Source: JAGWAJ01 sp026707615 (GTDB lineage Bacteria; Acidobacteriota; Vicinamibacteria; Vicinamibacterales; UBA8438). Taken from it: 64,000 bases of DNA. Made by a program: the position numbers and the translations under genes. Shown piece by piece: positions 42,427 through 50,442 of the stretch (the first letter of the stretch is position 1; every line of letters begins with the position of its first letter). The notes below the pieces were generated by a model that worked only from the letters and a program-made list of their open reading frames with translations, was not told the origin of the DNA and ran no database searches. The DNA lies in NCBI GenBank assembly GCA_965207595.1, contig CBDBMW010000012.1:1984001-2048000 (forward strand), read 5' to 3'.

Positions 42427-43122
42427 TCACGCGAAGGTCCTCGCGGCCCACTTGACCTGCCCGACGATGACGGCGTCCGACGGCCAGGGCCGGTTGGGCC
42501 AGAGGTGCTTGTTGGGGTTGTCGCTGACGAGCTGCCAGACGCCGGCCTCGTCGCGGCCGGCGCGCTTGACGACGAGGCCGTCGCCGGTGCGGACGACGTA
42601 GATGTGGCCGACGCGGCGGCGCCGGCTGGCGTGGTTGACGAGTATGGAGCAGCCGTCGACGAGCGTCGGCTCCATGGACTCCCCGCTGACCTGGATGATG
42701 CGGCAGTGTCGGGCGACGAGGCCGTGGCGCCCGAGCCAGGAGCGGAGGAACTTGACCCTCCCGATCACCCGCTCGTCGTAGACCTCGGCGCCGTCCCCGG
42801 CCGCCGACGCCAGCTCGGAGACACCGACGAAGTCGCCGTCGTCGGCGGCCGAGGCGCGCGCGGCGGGGTCCTCGAGGACGGCGTTCAGGTCCCGGAGCAG
42901 ATGCTCGGCGGGCCTGGGGTCGTCGGTGAGGCCGTGCAGGTAGTCGGTGGAGACGTCGAGGGCGCGTGCGGCGGCGGCAGTCTTGCCGTGGGACCAGCCG
43001 GCCTTGCCGCGCTCGACCATCGAGACGGCCTCGCGGGTGTTGGCGGTGTGGGCGGCGAGCTGCTGCTGGGTGACGGCGCGCAGGGCGCGTGCGGCGCGCA
43101 GCCGCTGTCCGAAGATGCTCAT
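42427..43122 (-). CDS. CI/LexA-like repressor (XRE HTH plus S24 peptidase)
   Basis: The 231 residues have an N-terminal XRE helix-turn-helix (TQQQLAAHTANTREAVSMVE, about 18-37), a linker with a possible Ala-Gly self-cleavage site (SAAGD, about 106-110), and an S24 peptidase domain. Catalytic Ser 149 lies in SGESMEPT and Lys 186 in LVVKRAG. Such repressors keep mobile elements silent and self-cleave when RecA is activated by DNA damage. The ATG at 43122 is used; the earlier in-frame start lies in the operator. It is divergent from the Cro-like gene across a 65-bp control region. Confidence 0.9.
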   Translation of the reverse strand: MSIFGQRLRAARALRAVTQQQLAAHTANTREAVSMVERGKAGWSHGKTAAAARALDVSTDYLHGLTDDPRPAEHLLRDLNAVLEDPAARASAADDGDFVGVSELASAAGDGAEVYDERVIGRVKFLRSWLGRHGLVARHCRIIQVSGESMEPTLVDGCSILVNHASRRRRVGHIYVVRTGDGLVVKRAGRDEAGVWQLVSDNPNKHLWPNRPWPSDAVIVGQVKWAARTFA

Positions 43123-43187
43123 GCCGATATGGTAATACAACTTTACAGTTGACGGGCAACATTCCTGCCTTTTACATTGCCGGGTAA
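43123..43187. promoter_or_regulatory. Divergent promoter/operator of the repressor-Cro switch
   Basis: A rightward promoter is seen as TTGACG (43149-43154), 17 bp, TTACAT (43172-43177), placing the start of transcription a few bases before the Cro-like ATG. A leftward -10 (TATTAC on the reverse strand, 43132-43137) faces it. Two similar blocks, TTTACAGTTGACGGGCAA (43142) and TTTACATTGCCGGGTAAA (43171), look like operator half-sites overlapping both promoters. Confidence 0.6.
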
Positions 43188-43493
43188 ATGGACATTCCGA
43201 ACGTGCAGGCCGTCCGCGCCCGCCTCGCGGCGCTGGGCGTATCGCAGCACGCGCTGGCGCGGGCGCTCGGGGTCAGCCAGGCGACGCTGAGCCTGTGGCT
43301 GAACGGCCACCGGGACCCGCCGGCGGAGTTCGAGGCGGCGGCGACGGCGGAGCTGGACGTGATGGAGCGGGCGGACCGCGAGGCGGCGGCGTTGCGGTCG
43401 AAGGTGCTGGCGGAAGGGCGCGCGGGGCGCACCGGCGAGTGGCGCCCGCGCCCGCGGAGGAAGAGGAATGGACGGACATCGGCACGGAGCTAG
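43188..43493 (+). CDS. Cro-like HTH regulator
   Basis: 101 residues. Residues 5-45 form a Cro/YdaS-like helix-turn-helix (RLAALGVSQHALARALGVSQ, then ATLSLWLNGHRDPP). The tail is basic and Arg-rich. It reads away from the repressor with almost no leader between the promoter and the ATG. It should oppose the repressor and open expression of the transfer operon that follows. Confidence 0.75.
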   Translation: MDIPNVQAVRARLAALGVSQHALARALGVSQATLSLWLNGHRDPPAEFEAAATAELDVMERADREAAALRSKVLAEGRAGRTGEWRPRPRRKRNGRTSARS

Positions 43494-43722
43494 CGCCGGC
43501 GCGGACGGGCTGCCCGAGGTGCTGCTGCTGGAGGACGTGGCGGCGCTGTTGCGCTGCTCGACGACGACGGTCAAGCGTCGCCTGCGGGCGCACGTGTTCC
43601 CCGTGGCGCCGCTGGCCGGCATCGACAAGCGGCCGCGGTGGAGCAAGGCGGCGCTGCTGCGGTGGCTGGAATCGGGCGGCTCGGGCGACGCGGTGCGGGG
43701 CCGCCGGAGGCCACGGAGGTGA
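43468..43722 (+). CDS. Small MerR/excisionase-type DNA-binding protein
   Basis: 84 residues starting at an ATG inside the end of the Cro-like gene (26-bp overlap), with GAGGAAGAGGA upstream. The pattern LLLEDVAALLRCSTTTVKRR ... DKRPRWSKAALLRWLE is a winged HTH of the helix_turn_helix_17/AlpA-Xis kind. It may act as a recombination directionality factor or an activator. Which of the two cannot be told from sequence. Confidence 0.7.
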   Translation: MDGHRHGASAGADGLPEVLLLEDVAALLRCSTTTVKRRLRAHVFPVAPLAGIDKRPRWSKAALLRWLESGGSGDAVRGRRRPRR

Positions 43723-43828
43723 CCCGCCTCCCGGAGTGCGCCACGCGCAGGCGTGGCGGCCGGCGCGGGGCGCAGCCGGAGACGAGAGAGGCCGCGGCCG
43801 TACCGCGGACGGAAGGACGGACCAGGTG

Positions 43829-44701
43829 ATGGGTCGGATGCCGGACCGGGACGCGGCGCGCGACGAGCGGTTCGACGCGCGTCCGTTGGGCCGGGAGCGG
43901 AGCGGACACCGGCGCGAGCACGACGGGCGGCAGCCGCGGCGCTCGTTCGACGAGCGGGTCGACGGCGTGCTGCGGGACGTCGGCGCGTTCCGGGCGGTGG
44001 CGCTGCGGGACCTGGTCGAGCGGCAGTTCGACGGGCACCCGTTCGTGGCGCGCCGGGGGCTGGCGCAGGCGGAGCGGGCCGGGTGGGTGCGGCTGCTGAA
44101 GGCGCGCGGGCCGAACGGCGGCTCGTTCACGGTGGTCGTGGCGACACGGGCCGGCGCGGCGCGCGCCGAGGCGCTGTGGCGTCGGGAGGGCCGGACGGGC
44201 CAGCGGGCGTTCGCCGGGGCGGTGCGGCCGGCGGAGCTGGCGCACGACGTGGCGGTGTACCGCGCCGCGGCGGCGGCGCAGGCGCGGATCGAGGCGGCGG
44301 GCGGGCGCGTCGTGCGTGTCCGCATCGACGCGGAGCTGAAGGGGCTGTTGGCGGCGCGCTCCGAGCGGGCGCGCGGGCGGACGAACGACGCCGCGGCCGA
44401 CGCCGAACGGTGCCGAGCGGCTGCCGCCCTGGGGCTGCCGGTCGCGGACGGCAAGGCGTTGGTGCCGGACGCGCAGGTCGAGTACGTCGACGCGGCGGGC
44501 CGGACCGGGCGCTGCAACGTCGAGGTGGCCACGGAGCACTACCGCGGCCGTTCGATCCGGGCGAAGGCGAAGGCGGGCTTCGCGCTGCACGCGTCGACCG
44601 AGCGCGCGGCGGCGGCGGTACGCCGGGCGCTCGGGGGCGGCAACGACGGCCGCCGTGGCGGCGGCGCGCTGCGTGAGGAACACGAGGTGATCGAGCTGTG
44701 A
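43829..44701 (+). CDS. Replication-relaxation-like protein, possible DNA-processing factor
   Basis: 290 residues from the ATG at 43829 (GGAAGGACGG 8 bp upstream). A winged helix (FRAVALRDLVERQFDGHPFV ... LAQAERAGWVRLL) is followed by HDVAVYRAAAAAQA and a PD-(D/E)xK-like block (VPDAQVEYVDAAGRTGRCNV then EVATEHYRGRSIRAKAKAGF). This order is that of the Replic_Relax family, found on conjugative plasmids and elements. It may bind or nick the transfer origin. It is the first substantial gene behind the switch and overlaps the next gene by GTGA. Confidence 0.6.
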   Translation: MGRMPDRDAARDERFDARPLGRERSGHRREHDGRQPRRSFDERVDGVLRDVGAFRAVALRDLVERQFDGHPFVARRGLAQAERAGWVRLLKARGPNGGSFTVVVATRAGAARAEALWRREGRTGQRAFAGAVRPAELAHDVAVYRAAAAAQARIEAAGGRVVRVRIDAELKGLLAARSERARGRTNDAAADAERCRAAAALGLPVADGKALVPDAQVEYVDAAGRTGRCNVEVATEHYRGRSIRAKAKAGFALHASTERAAAAVRRALGGGNDGRRGGGALREEHEVIEL

Positions 44702-45012
44702 GGCCGTGGCGAGTGGGCGTGGGGCTGACGGCATCGGCGGGAGCGGTGGCTGTCTGGGGGCTGTGGGTCGAGACGGCGTTCCTGCACCCGTACTGGCGGG
44801 TCGTCGTTGCCGACTACGGCGGCTACCTCGCGGCCTACGGAGCGATGGCGCTGGGTTGGTTCGGGGTCGGGGTCTACGCGCTGGCGCGAGTGGCCGGCCT
44901 CGGCGCGGTGGGCCGCAAGGTGGACGTGGCGGAGCGAACGATCCGCCGGGGCGGGCAGGACGCAGCGCTGGCCGAGGCGCTCGCCCGCGACGAGGCGGGC
45001 GACTACTCGTGA
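44698..45012 (+). CDS. Small two-TM protein of the transfer operon
   Basis: 104 residues from a GTG overlapping the previous stop. Two transmembrane helices (about 7-24 and 44-64) flank a short loop with HPYWRVVVADYGG. A charged helix (VDVAERTIRRGGQDAALAEA) follows. It precedes the pilin gene, so it may be an accessory inner-membrane part of the secretion channel. There is no clear homologue. Confidence 0.6.
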   Translation: MRPWRVGVGLTASAGAVAVWGLWVETAFLHPYWRVVVADYGGYLAAYGAMALGWFGVGVYALARVAGLGAVGRKVDVAERTIRRGGQDAALAEALARDEAGDYS

Positions 45013-45065
45013 CGGCCGTGCCGGCGCGGGGCGGGACCGTGGTGATGAAGAAGAGGAGGGAGTCG

Positions 45066-45350
45066 ATGCGGAAGCGGAAGTGGGTGTGGAGCGGGACGGT
45101 CGCCGGGCTGGTCGCCGCGGCCGGAAGCGCGGCGTTCGCGCAGGGGGTCTCGCCGTGGGTGACCGCGGTGAACAACCTCCAGACGGCGTTCACCGGGCCG
45201 ATCGCGCGCGGCCTGGCGCTGGTGGCGATCGTCGTCGGCGGGTTGATGTTCGCGTTCCAGGAAGGTGGCAGCAAGCAGGCGCTGGCCGGGATCATCTTCG
45301 GCCTCGGCATGGCGCTCGGGGCGGCCAACTTCATCGCCTGGATGTTCTAA
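45066..45350 (+). CDS. virB2: TrbC/VirB2 family conjugative pilin
   Basis: 94 residues from the ATG at 45066, which has AGGAGGG at the right distance; the ATG at 45045 is an alternative. A basic signal peptide ends at AFAQ. Two hydrophobic helices follow (GLALVAIVVGGLMFAFQEGG, then KQALAGIIFGLGMALGAANF), as in VirB2/TrbC pilins. Processed subunits would build the conjugative pilus. It is followed 3 bp later by the VirB3 gene. Confidence 0.85.
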   Translation: MRKRKWVWSGTVAGLVAAAGSAAFAQGVSPWVTAVNNLQTAFTGPIARGLALVAIVVGGLMFAFQEGGSKQALAGIIFGLGMALGAANFIAWMF

Positions 45351-45353
45351 GCG

Positions 45354-45662
45354 ATGCGCGGGCGAAGGCAGTGGCGGGGCTACGCGGTCCTCAGCCAGCC
45401 GTTGACGGTGCTCGGGGTCGAGCGGCGGTTCTTCCTGCTGGCGGCGACGCTGGGCGCGGCCATCTGGAACGCCGTCAACAGCCTCGCCGCCGGAGGCCTC
45501 GTCTTCGGCGTGCTGTACGCGGCCGGCTGGCTGGCGTGGCGTCACGACCAGGACCTGGTCGGCGTGGTCCGCGCGGCGGTGCGGTACCGGGACCGGTACG
45601 ACGCGGGGCTGCTCCCGGAGCGGGCGCCCTCTGTCGTGGTGAGGAGGACGAATGAGTACTGA
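45354..45662 (+). CDS. virB3: VirB3/TrbD family protein
   Basis: 102 residues. The N-terminus YAVLSQPLTVLGVERRFFLL is the VirB3 signature, followed by a membrane helix pair and a cytosolic tail. VirB3 works with VirB4 at the inner membrane in pilus and channel assembly. The end overlaps the next gene by 11 bp. Confidence 0.85.
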   Translation: MRGRRQWRGYAVLSQPLTVLGVERRFFLLAATLGAAIWNAVNSLAAGGLVFGVLYAAGWLAWRHDQDLVGVVRAAVRYRDRYDAGLLPERAPSVVVRRTNEY

Positions 45663-47085
45663 AGGCGGAACGGCGGAAGTGGGGCGGTTCTACCGGCTCT
45701 GCGTGCTGAGGGGGAGCGGCCTGCTGGCGTATGACCGGCTGGCGTTCGGTGCACTGGACCGGGCGGAGGAGTGGCGGGAGCAGCGCGAGCGTGAGGAGTA
45801 CGTGTCGCTCGGGATCACGTGCCACGCGGTCCTCCCCGAGGACGTGGTGATGGTCGACGGGCAGTGGATCGGGGTGGAGCGGCCGGCGACGCGGTACGGC
45901 CGGCCGGCCGGGTTGTTCCGCTACCTGGGCGGCGGCGGCGAGGCGGCGGCGTCCAGGCCGCCGCGGGTCGCATCCGAAGCCCTCGTGGTCCACGCCCAGC
46001 CGCGGCACTGGGTCGGCGAGCTGTTCCTGAACGCGCTCGGCTCGGGGGCCGTGTGGTGCGGCTGGGAGCTGTTGCCGGTGAAGGACCACCGGATCTGCGA
46101 GTCGGCGCCGGCGGGCTACCGGGGCCTGTACGCCTGGAACCTCGGCGCGACGCAGGAGCTGTGGCCCGACGCCAGGGGCGCGGACGGCCTGGCCCTGTTG
46201 CCGGTGACGGCAGCGCAGCGCAGGCGCTGGCTGCTGCCGCCGCTCGCCCGCTACGTGCTGCTGCGGCAGCCGGGCGAGGCGGCTCCGGGCGGACCGGGTC
46301 CGGTCCGCACGCCGTGGCCCGGCGTCGCGCTGAGCGAGCACCAGTTGGACCGGCTGCTCGCACTCGACTGCCTGCGCCCCGAGACGGAGGCGATCGAGAT
46401 CTACCGCCCGGTGCGGCTGACCCCGCAGGGACTGGCGCCCATCGGCGCGGACGGCTACGCGACGCTGGAGGCGGCGCGCCTGGCGCCGGAGCTGCGCGCC
46501 CGGCCGGGGGCGGAGGTCCGCGCGGTCACGGTGTGCGACGGCCTGCCGGCGGACGTGACGCGCCTCGACGGGCGGCCCTTCGAGAGCGGGCGGCAGCGCG
46601 CCGCGGCCGGCGAGTGCGGCCGTATCGAGTGGGTCGAGCCGGCCGGTGCCGGCCAGCCGGTGGTCGACGAGCGGGGCGACGGCTTCCTGCTCGGCCGCTC
46701 TCGTCTCGTGCGGGTCGCGGGCGGGCGCATCGCGGAGCCGGGCGCCGGTCTTGCCGGCGGGCCGGCGTGGCTGTACCGCGCCCTGGCGAAGGTCCGCGTC
46801 GACCCGTTGACGCCCCACGTGCACGGCGTCGTCGTCAAGGTCAACCGCACCGAGGTGGAGTCGTGGGGCCTGCCGGCGGGCACGAAGGCGGTGCTGCTGG
46901 CCCGCGGCGGGCGGTCGAGGACCGTGGCGTGGCGGAGCCTGGACGCGGATGCCTTCAAGGCCCTGCGCACCGGTGACGCTCCCGCTGTCCGGATGGCGGG
47001 CTCGGTCCGCGAGCTTCCCGCGGGCGTCGATGCCGGCGCCGGCGGCGAGACGCGCGCCGCGGCGGGAGGGACCGATGCCGGATGA
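45652..47085 (+). CDS. Unassigned 477-residue protein between VirB3 and VirB4
   Basis: The ATG at 45652 has GGAGGA upstream. There is no signal peptide and no convincing membrane helix. The sequence is rich in Trp, Pro, Gly and Arg, with an N-terminal segment (VGRFYRLCVLRGSGLLAYDR), a middle with WELLPVKDHRICESAPAGYR and a C-terminal third of short beta strands. It overlaps both neighbours (11 bp each), so it is an integral part of the transfer operon. VirB3 and VirB4 are normally adjacent or fused, which makes a large protein here unusual. I do not recognise a family. Confidence 0.75.
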   Translation: MSTEGGTAEVGRFYRLCVLRGSGLLAYDRLAFGALDRAEEWREQREREEYVSLGITCHAVLPEDVVMVDGQWIGVERPATRYGRPAGLFRYLGGGGEAAASRPPRVASEALVVHAQPRHWVGELFLNALGSGAVWCGWELLPVKDHRICESAPAGYRGLYAWNLGATQELWPDARGADGLALLPVTAAQRRRWLLPPLARYVLLRQPGEAAPGGPGPVRTPWPGVALSEHQLDRLLALDCLRPETEAIEIYRPVRLTPQGLAPIGADGYATLEAARLAPELRARPGAEVRAVTVCDGLPADVTRLDGRPFESGRQRAAAGECGRIEWVEPAGAGQPVVDERGDGFLLGRSRLVRVAGGRIAEPGAGLAGGPAWLYRALAKVRVDPLTPHVHGVVVKVNRTEVESWGLPAGTKAVLLARGGRSRTVAWRSLDADAFKALRTGDAPAVRMAGSVRELPAGVDAGAGGETRAAAGGTDAG

Positions 47086-49495
47086 GGCCGGCTCGCTGGC
47101 GCTGGAGCTGCCGTACTGGGGCTGGGTCGACGAGCGGACCTGCCTGACGCGGGCCGGCGAGCTGGTGACGGTGGGCGCGCTGACGCCGGTGGTCACCGAC
47201 GGCCGGACGGCCGACGACCTCGACGGCGCGGCTGGACGCTGGCAGCGGATGCTCTCCGGACTCCCGCCCGGGATGCGGGTGTCGTGGATCGTGGAGCGGA
47301 GGCCGGCGGCGTTCGATCCGCGCCCGCCGTCCTCGGACATCGCCGGTCTCGCCCAGCGCAAGCGGCAGGCGTTCCTCGAAGGCCGCGTGCAGGACGTCGA
47401 CGCGTTCGTGGTCTGGAGCTTCGACCCACGGCTGCGGCAGTCGGCGGCCTCGCGGAAGCGCGGCTGGTGGCGCGCCTACCTGGCGGAGTGGCTTCGTCGC
47501 CGCCGCGCGCCGCACGAGTCGGTCTACCTGGCCGGGGACATCGCGCGGGCGGTCAAGGCCGGGGCGGCGCTGGTCGCCGCGTCGGCCGCCCGCGTGGCGG
47601 ACGTGACGCCGGTCGAGGTCCTGACGCACGACCAGGCGGCTGCGGTGCTCCACCGGCTGGTCAACGGCGGCATCGGCCGCTGGGTCCCCGGGATGCGGAC
47701 CGACGCCGGGGTCAACTGGCGGCTGGCGGGCGAGGACGTGGCGGCCGAGCGGCAGGCGCTGCACGTCGGCGGCGCGCAGCTCGGGATCTGGTCCTGCGTC
47801 GCGCCGCCGGCAACCGTGACGGCGAACGCGCTGGAGGAGCTGTATGCGCTGCCGGCGCCGATGACGGTGGTGCTGGAGTGGCGGCCGTGGTCGCGGGAGG
47901 CGGCGCGCCGGAAGCTGCGCTCCGCCCAGCGGCACTACTTCTCGAAGCGCTACTCGATGGCCGCCCACATGCAGGAGAAGGAAGGGACCGCCGCCGCGCT
48001 CGAGGACGCCGCCGCGAGCATCGAGGCGCGGCGGGCCGGCGACGCGCTGGTCGAGCTGGAGACCGAGGGCGTGTCGTACGGCGACGTGGCGTTGTCGGTC
48101 GGGGTACGCGGCTCGGCGGAGCAGCTGGAGCAGTGGGGCGCGGACATCCAGCGCGTCTTCGGCGGTCTGGACGCGAAGGCGTCGCGCGAGTCCTACGGGC
48201 AGCTCGCGGTCTGGTTCGGGCGGCTGCCGGGGCAGCCGGCGTCCCGGCAGCCGCGGCGGGTGTTCGTCTCGGCGGGCGTGGCGGCCTGTCTGGCGCCGCT
48301 CTTCGGCCCGCCGCGAGGGGAGCGCCGTTGCGCCCATCTCGACAGGCCGGCGCTGACGGTGTTCGAGACGCCGGCCGGGACGCCCTACCACTACGACCTG
48401 TTCGGGGGGCGCGACGTCGGCCACACGCTGATGCTCGGGGCGACCGGCTCGGGCAAGAGCTTCACGCTCAACTTCCTGCTGGTGCAGGCGCTCCAGTACG
48501 ACCCGCGCGTCCTGATCCTCGACCTCGGGGGCAGCTACCGCGCCCTGACGCAGTTCCTCGGCGGAGGCTACCTCGAAGTCTCCCCCGAGAAGGACGCGAT
48601 TCCCCTGCGGCCGTTCAGCCTGGAGCCCACGGAGAGGGCGGTGCAGTTCCTCTCGGCGTGGGTGCTGCGCCTGCTGCGGATCGGCGGCTGGGAAGAGTCG
48701 AGCGGGGACCTGTCCGAAGTCCGTGCGCGGATCGAGGACCTGTACGCGCTGGCCCCGGCGCGCCGGTCGCTCGGCAACCTCGTGCGCTCGCTCCCCGCCC
48801 CGATGTGGCCGGCGCTCTCCCGCTGGCACGGCTCGGGGGCCTGGGGAAAGTGGTTCGACAACCCCCCGGCCGGGGACGCCGATCTGACGCTCGCCGACTG
48901 GCAGGTGATCGACCTGGCCGGCGCGGTCGAGCACGAGGACTGGTGCGAGGCGGCGCTGCTCTACCTGCTCGAAAGGCTGCGGACCGAGATCGAATCGCCC
49001 GCCGAGGCCACGCGGCTGAAGCTGATGGTGGTCGACGAGGCGTGGCGCTACCTGCGGGACCCGGTCGTGCTCGGCCGGCTGACCGAGGCGGCGCGGACGT
49101 GGCGCAAACGCAACGCGGCGCTGGTCCTGGCGACGCAGTCCGTGACGGACATCACGGAGACGGCCGGGGCGGCAGCGCTGCTGGAGTCGATGCCGACGCG
49201 GCTGTTCCTGGCCAACCCGGACTTCCCGGAGGCGGGGCAGGCGACCTTCCAGCTGAACGACGACGAGCTGCGCACGGTGCGCGAGCTGGAGCCGAAGCGG
49301 GAGCTGTACCTGCGGCGGCCGAACACGGCGGCCGTGCTGCGCCTGGCGGTCGACCCGGAGAGCTACTGGCTCTACACGTCGTCGGCGGGCGAGGCGCAGC
49401 GGCGCGCGGAGATGGTGGCCCGCTACGGGGTGGAGGGCGCGATCGTGCGCCTGGCGGCGGGACTGGACCACGAGCGGGCGGCGGTGCTCGGGTGA
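47075..49495 (+). CDS. virB4: VirB4/TrbE secretion ATPase
   Basis: 806 residues from the ATG at 47075 (GGGAGGG upstream). The N-terminal CagE/TrbE/VirB domain is followed by the ATPase core: Walker A GATGSGKS (455-462), then LDLGGSYRALTQF, and Walker B LMVVDEAWRYL. The TQSVTDI motif sits near the C-terminus. It powers pilus biogenesis and substrate transfer at the inner membrane. Length is typical. Confidence 0.95.
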   Translation: MPDEAGSLALELPYWGWVDERTCLTRAGELVTVGALTPVVTDGRTADDLDGAAGRWQRMLSGLPPGMRVSWIVERRPAAFDPRPPSSDIAGLAQRKRQAFLEGRVQDVDAFVVWSFDPRLRQSAASRKRGWWRAYLAEWLRRRRAPHESVYLAGDIARAVKAGAALVAASAARVADVTPVEVLTHDQAAAVLHRLVNGGIGRWVPGMRTDAGVNWRLAGEDVAAERQALHVGGAQLGIWSCVAPPATVTANALEELYALPAPMTVVLEWRPWSREAARRKLRSAQRHYFSKRYSMAAHMQEKEGTAAALEDAAASIEARRAGDALVELETEGVSYGDVALSVGVRGSAEQLEQWGADIQRVFGGLDAKASRESYGQLAVWFGRLPGQPASRQPRRVFVSAGVAACLAPLFGPPRGERRCAHLDRPALTVFETPAGTPYHYDLFGGRDVGHTLMLGATGSGKSFTLNFLLVQALQYDPRVLILDLGGSYRALTQFLGGGYLEVSPEKDAIPLRPFSLEPTERAVQFLSAWVLRLLRIGGWEESSGDLSEVRARIEDLYALAPARRSLGNLVRSLPAPMWPALSRWHGSGAWGKWFDNPPAGDADLTLADWQVIDLAGAVEHEDWCEAALLYLLERLRTEIESPAEATRLKLMVVDEAWRYLRDPVVLGRLTEAARTWRKRNAALVLATQSVTDITETAGAAALLESMPTRLFLANPDFPEAGQATFQLNDDELRTVRELEPKRELYLRRPNTAAVLRLAVDPESYWLYTSSAGEAQRRAEMVARYGVEGAIVRLAAGLDHERAAVLG

Positions 49496-49509
49496 CACGA
49501 GGAGGAACG

Positions 49510-50442
49510 ATGAGACGGAGGGTGACGGCGCTGGGATGGTGCGCGCTGCTGGCGGCGGCGCCGGCGGCGGCCGGGCAGGGGATCCGGACGGTGGCGGAGG
49601 GGACCGGAGATGCCGCGATCGAGGTGAAGGCGCAGGTGCGGCACACGACGACGGTCGTGCTGCCGCGCGAGGAGGCCATCGCGGACGTGGTGGCCGGGGA
49701 CGCGGACTACTGGGACGTGTCGGCGGCGGAGCACGTGGCGTACGTCAAGCCGCTCGAAGCCGGCGTGTCGTCGAACGTGACGCTGGTGGCGGAGAGCGGC
49801 CGGGTGTGGGCGCTGCGGGTGGCCGAGTCGTCCGAGGACCCGGACCTGGTCGTGTACGTCGAGCCGGGGCGTCCGGTGCCGGCGGACGCCCCGCGGCATG
49901 CGCCCGCGTTCGTGGCGGGCGGCGAGCTGGCCGCGCACCGGGCCGAGGAGCAGGCGGCGCGGGCCGAGCTGGAAGGCATCGAGGCGTCGGCCGCCACGGA
50001 GGTGGCCGCGGTCCGGGCGGAGCACGACGCCGCGTGGACGCGCTGGCGCGACGAGTATCCGCGCCGGCTGCGGTTCCCCTACCGGCTCGACGAGGCGGCG
50101 TTCGCCCCGCCGTTCGAGGTCGAGGCGCTGTGGCACGACGGGCGCTTCACGTACCTGCGGACGCGGACCGAGGAGACCCCGGCGCTCTACGAGCTGCGGG
50201 AGGCAGACAGGCGCTTCGGCCGCGAGGGCCTGGAGCCGAGCCTCGTGTCGTACGACGTGTTCGACGACGGGCTGTACGTCGCCGACCACGTGCTCGGACC
50301 GGGCCGGTTGCGGATCGGCGACTCCGAGACCGAGTGGTCGGTGGGACGGCCCGAGCGGAAGTGGACGCGGAAGACCCGCGCGGTGGTGGGCGGCATGCTC
50401 GCCGCAGTGGCCGCAGTGCTCGTGCAGGGGATGGTGCGATGA
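49510..50442 (+). CDS. virB9: VirB9/TrbG-like protein, copy 1
   Basis: 310 residues with a signal peptide (LLAAAPAAAGQG). An N-terminal VirB9 domain (VRHTTTVVLPREEAIADVVA ... ADYWDVSAAEHVAYVKPLEA) is followed by a long acidic helical linker, then the C-terminal domain (FPYRLDEAAFAPPFEVEALW ... HDGRFTYLRTRTEETPALYE). A last hydrophobic helix (AVVGGMLAAVAAVLVQGMV) is unusual, since VirB9 normally ends without one. VirB9 forms the outer-membrane core with VirB10. GGAGGAACG precedes the ATG. Confidence 0.85.
   Translation: MRRRVTALGWCALLAAAPAAAGQGIRTVAEGTGDAAIEVKAQVRHTTTVVLPREEAIADVVAGDADYWDVSAAEHVAYVKPLEAGVSSNVTLVAESGRVWALRVAESSEDPDLVVYVEPGRPVPADAPRHAPAFVAGGELAAHRAEEQAARAELEGIEASAATEVAAVRAEHDAAWTRWRDEYPRRLRFPYRLDEAAFAPPFEVEALWHDGRFTYLRTRTEETPALYELREADRRFGREGLEPSLVSYDVFDDGLYVADHVLGPGRLRIGDSETEWSVGRPERKWTRKTRAVVGGMLAAVAAVLVQGMVR

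Noticed and set aside
46955..49498. 847-codon reverse frame opposite VirB4
   Set aside because: It mirrors the full VirB4 gene, lacks any motif, and its Arg/Gln/His-rich sequence is an antisense artefact.
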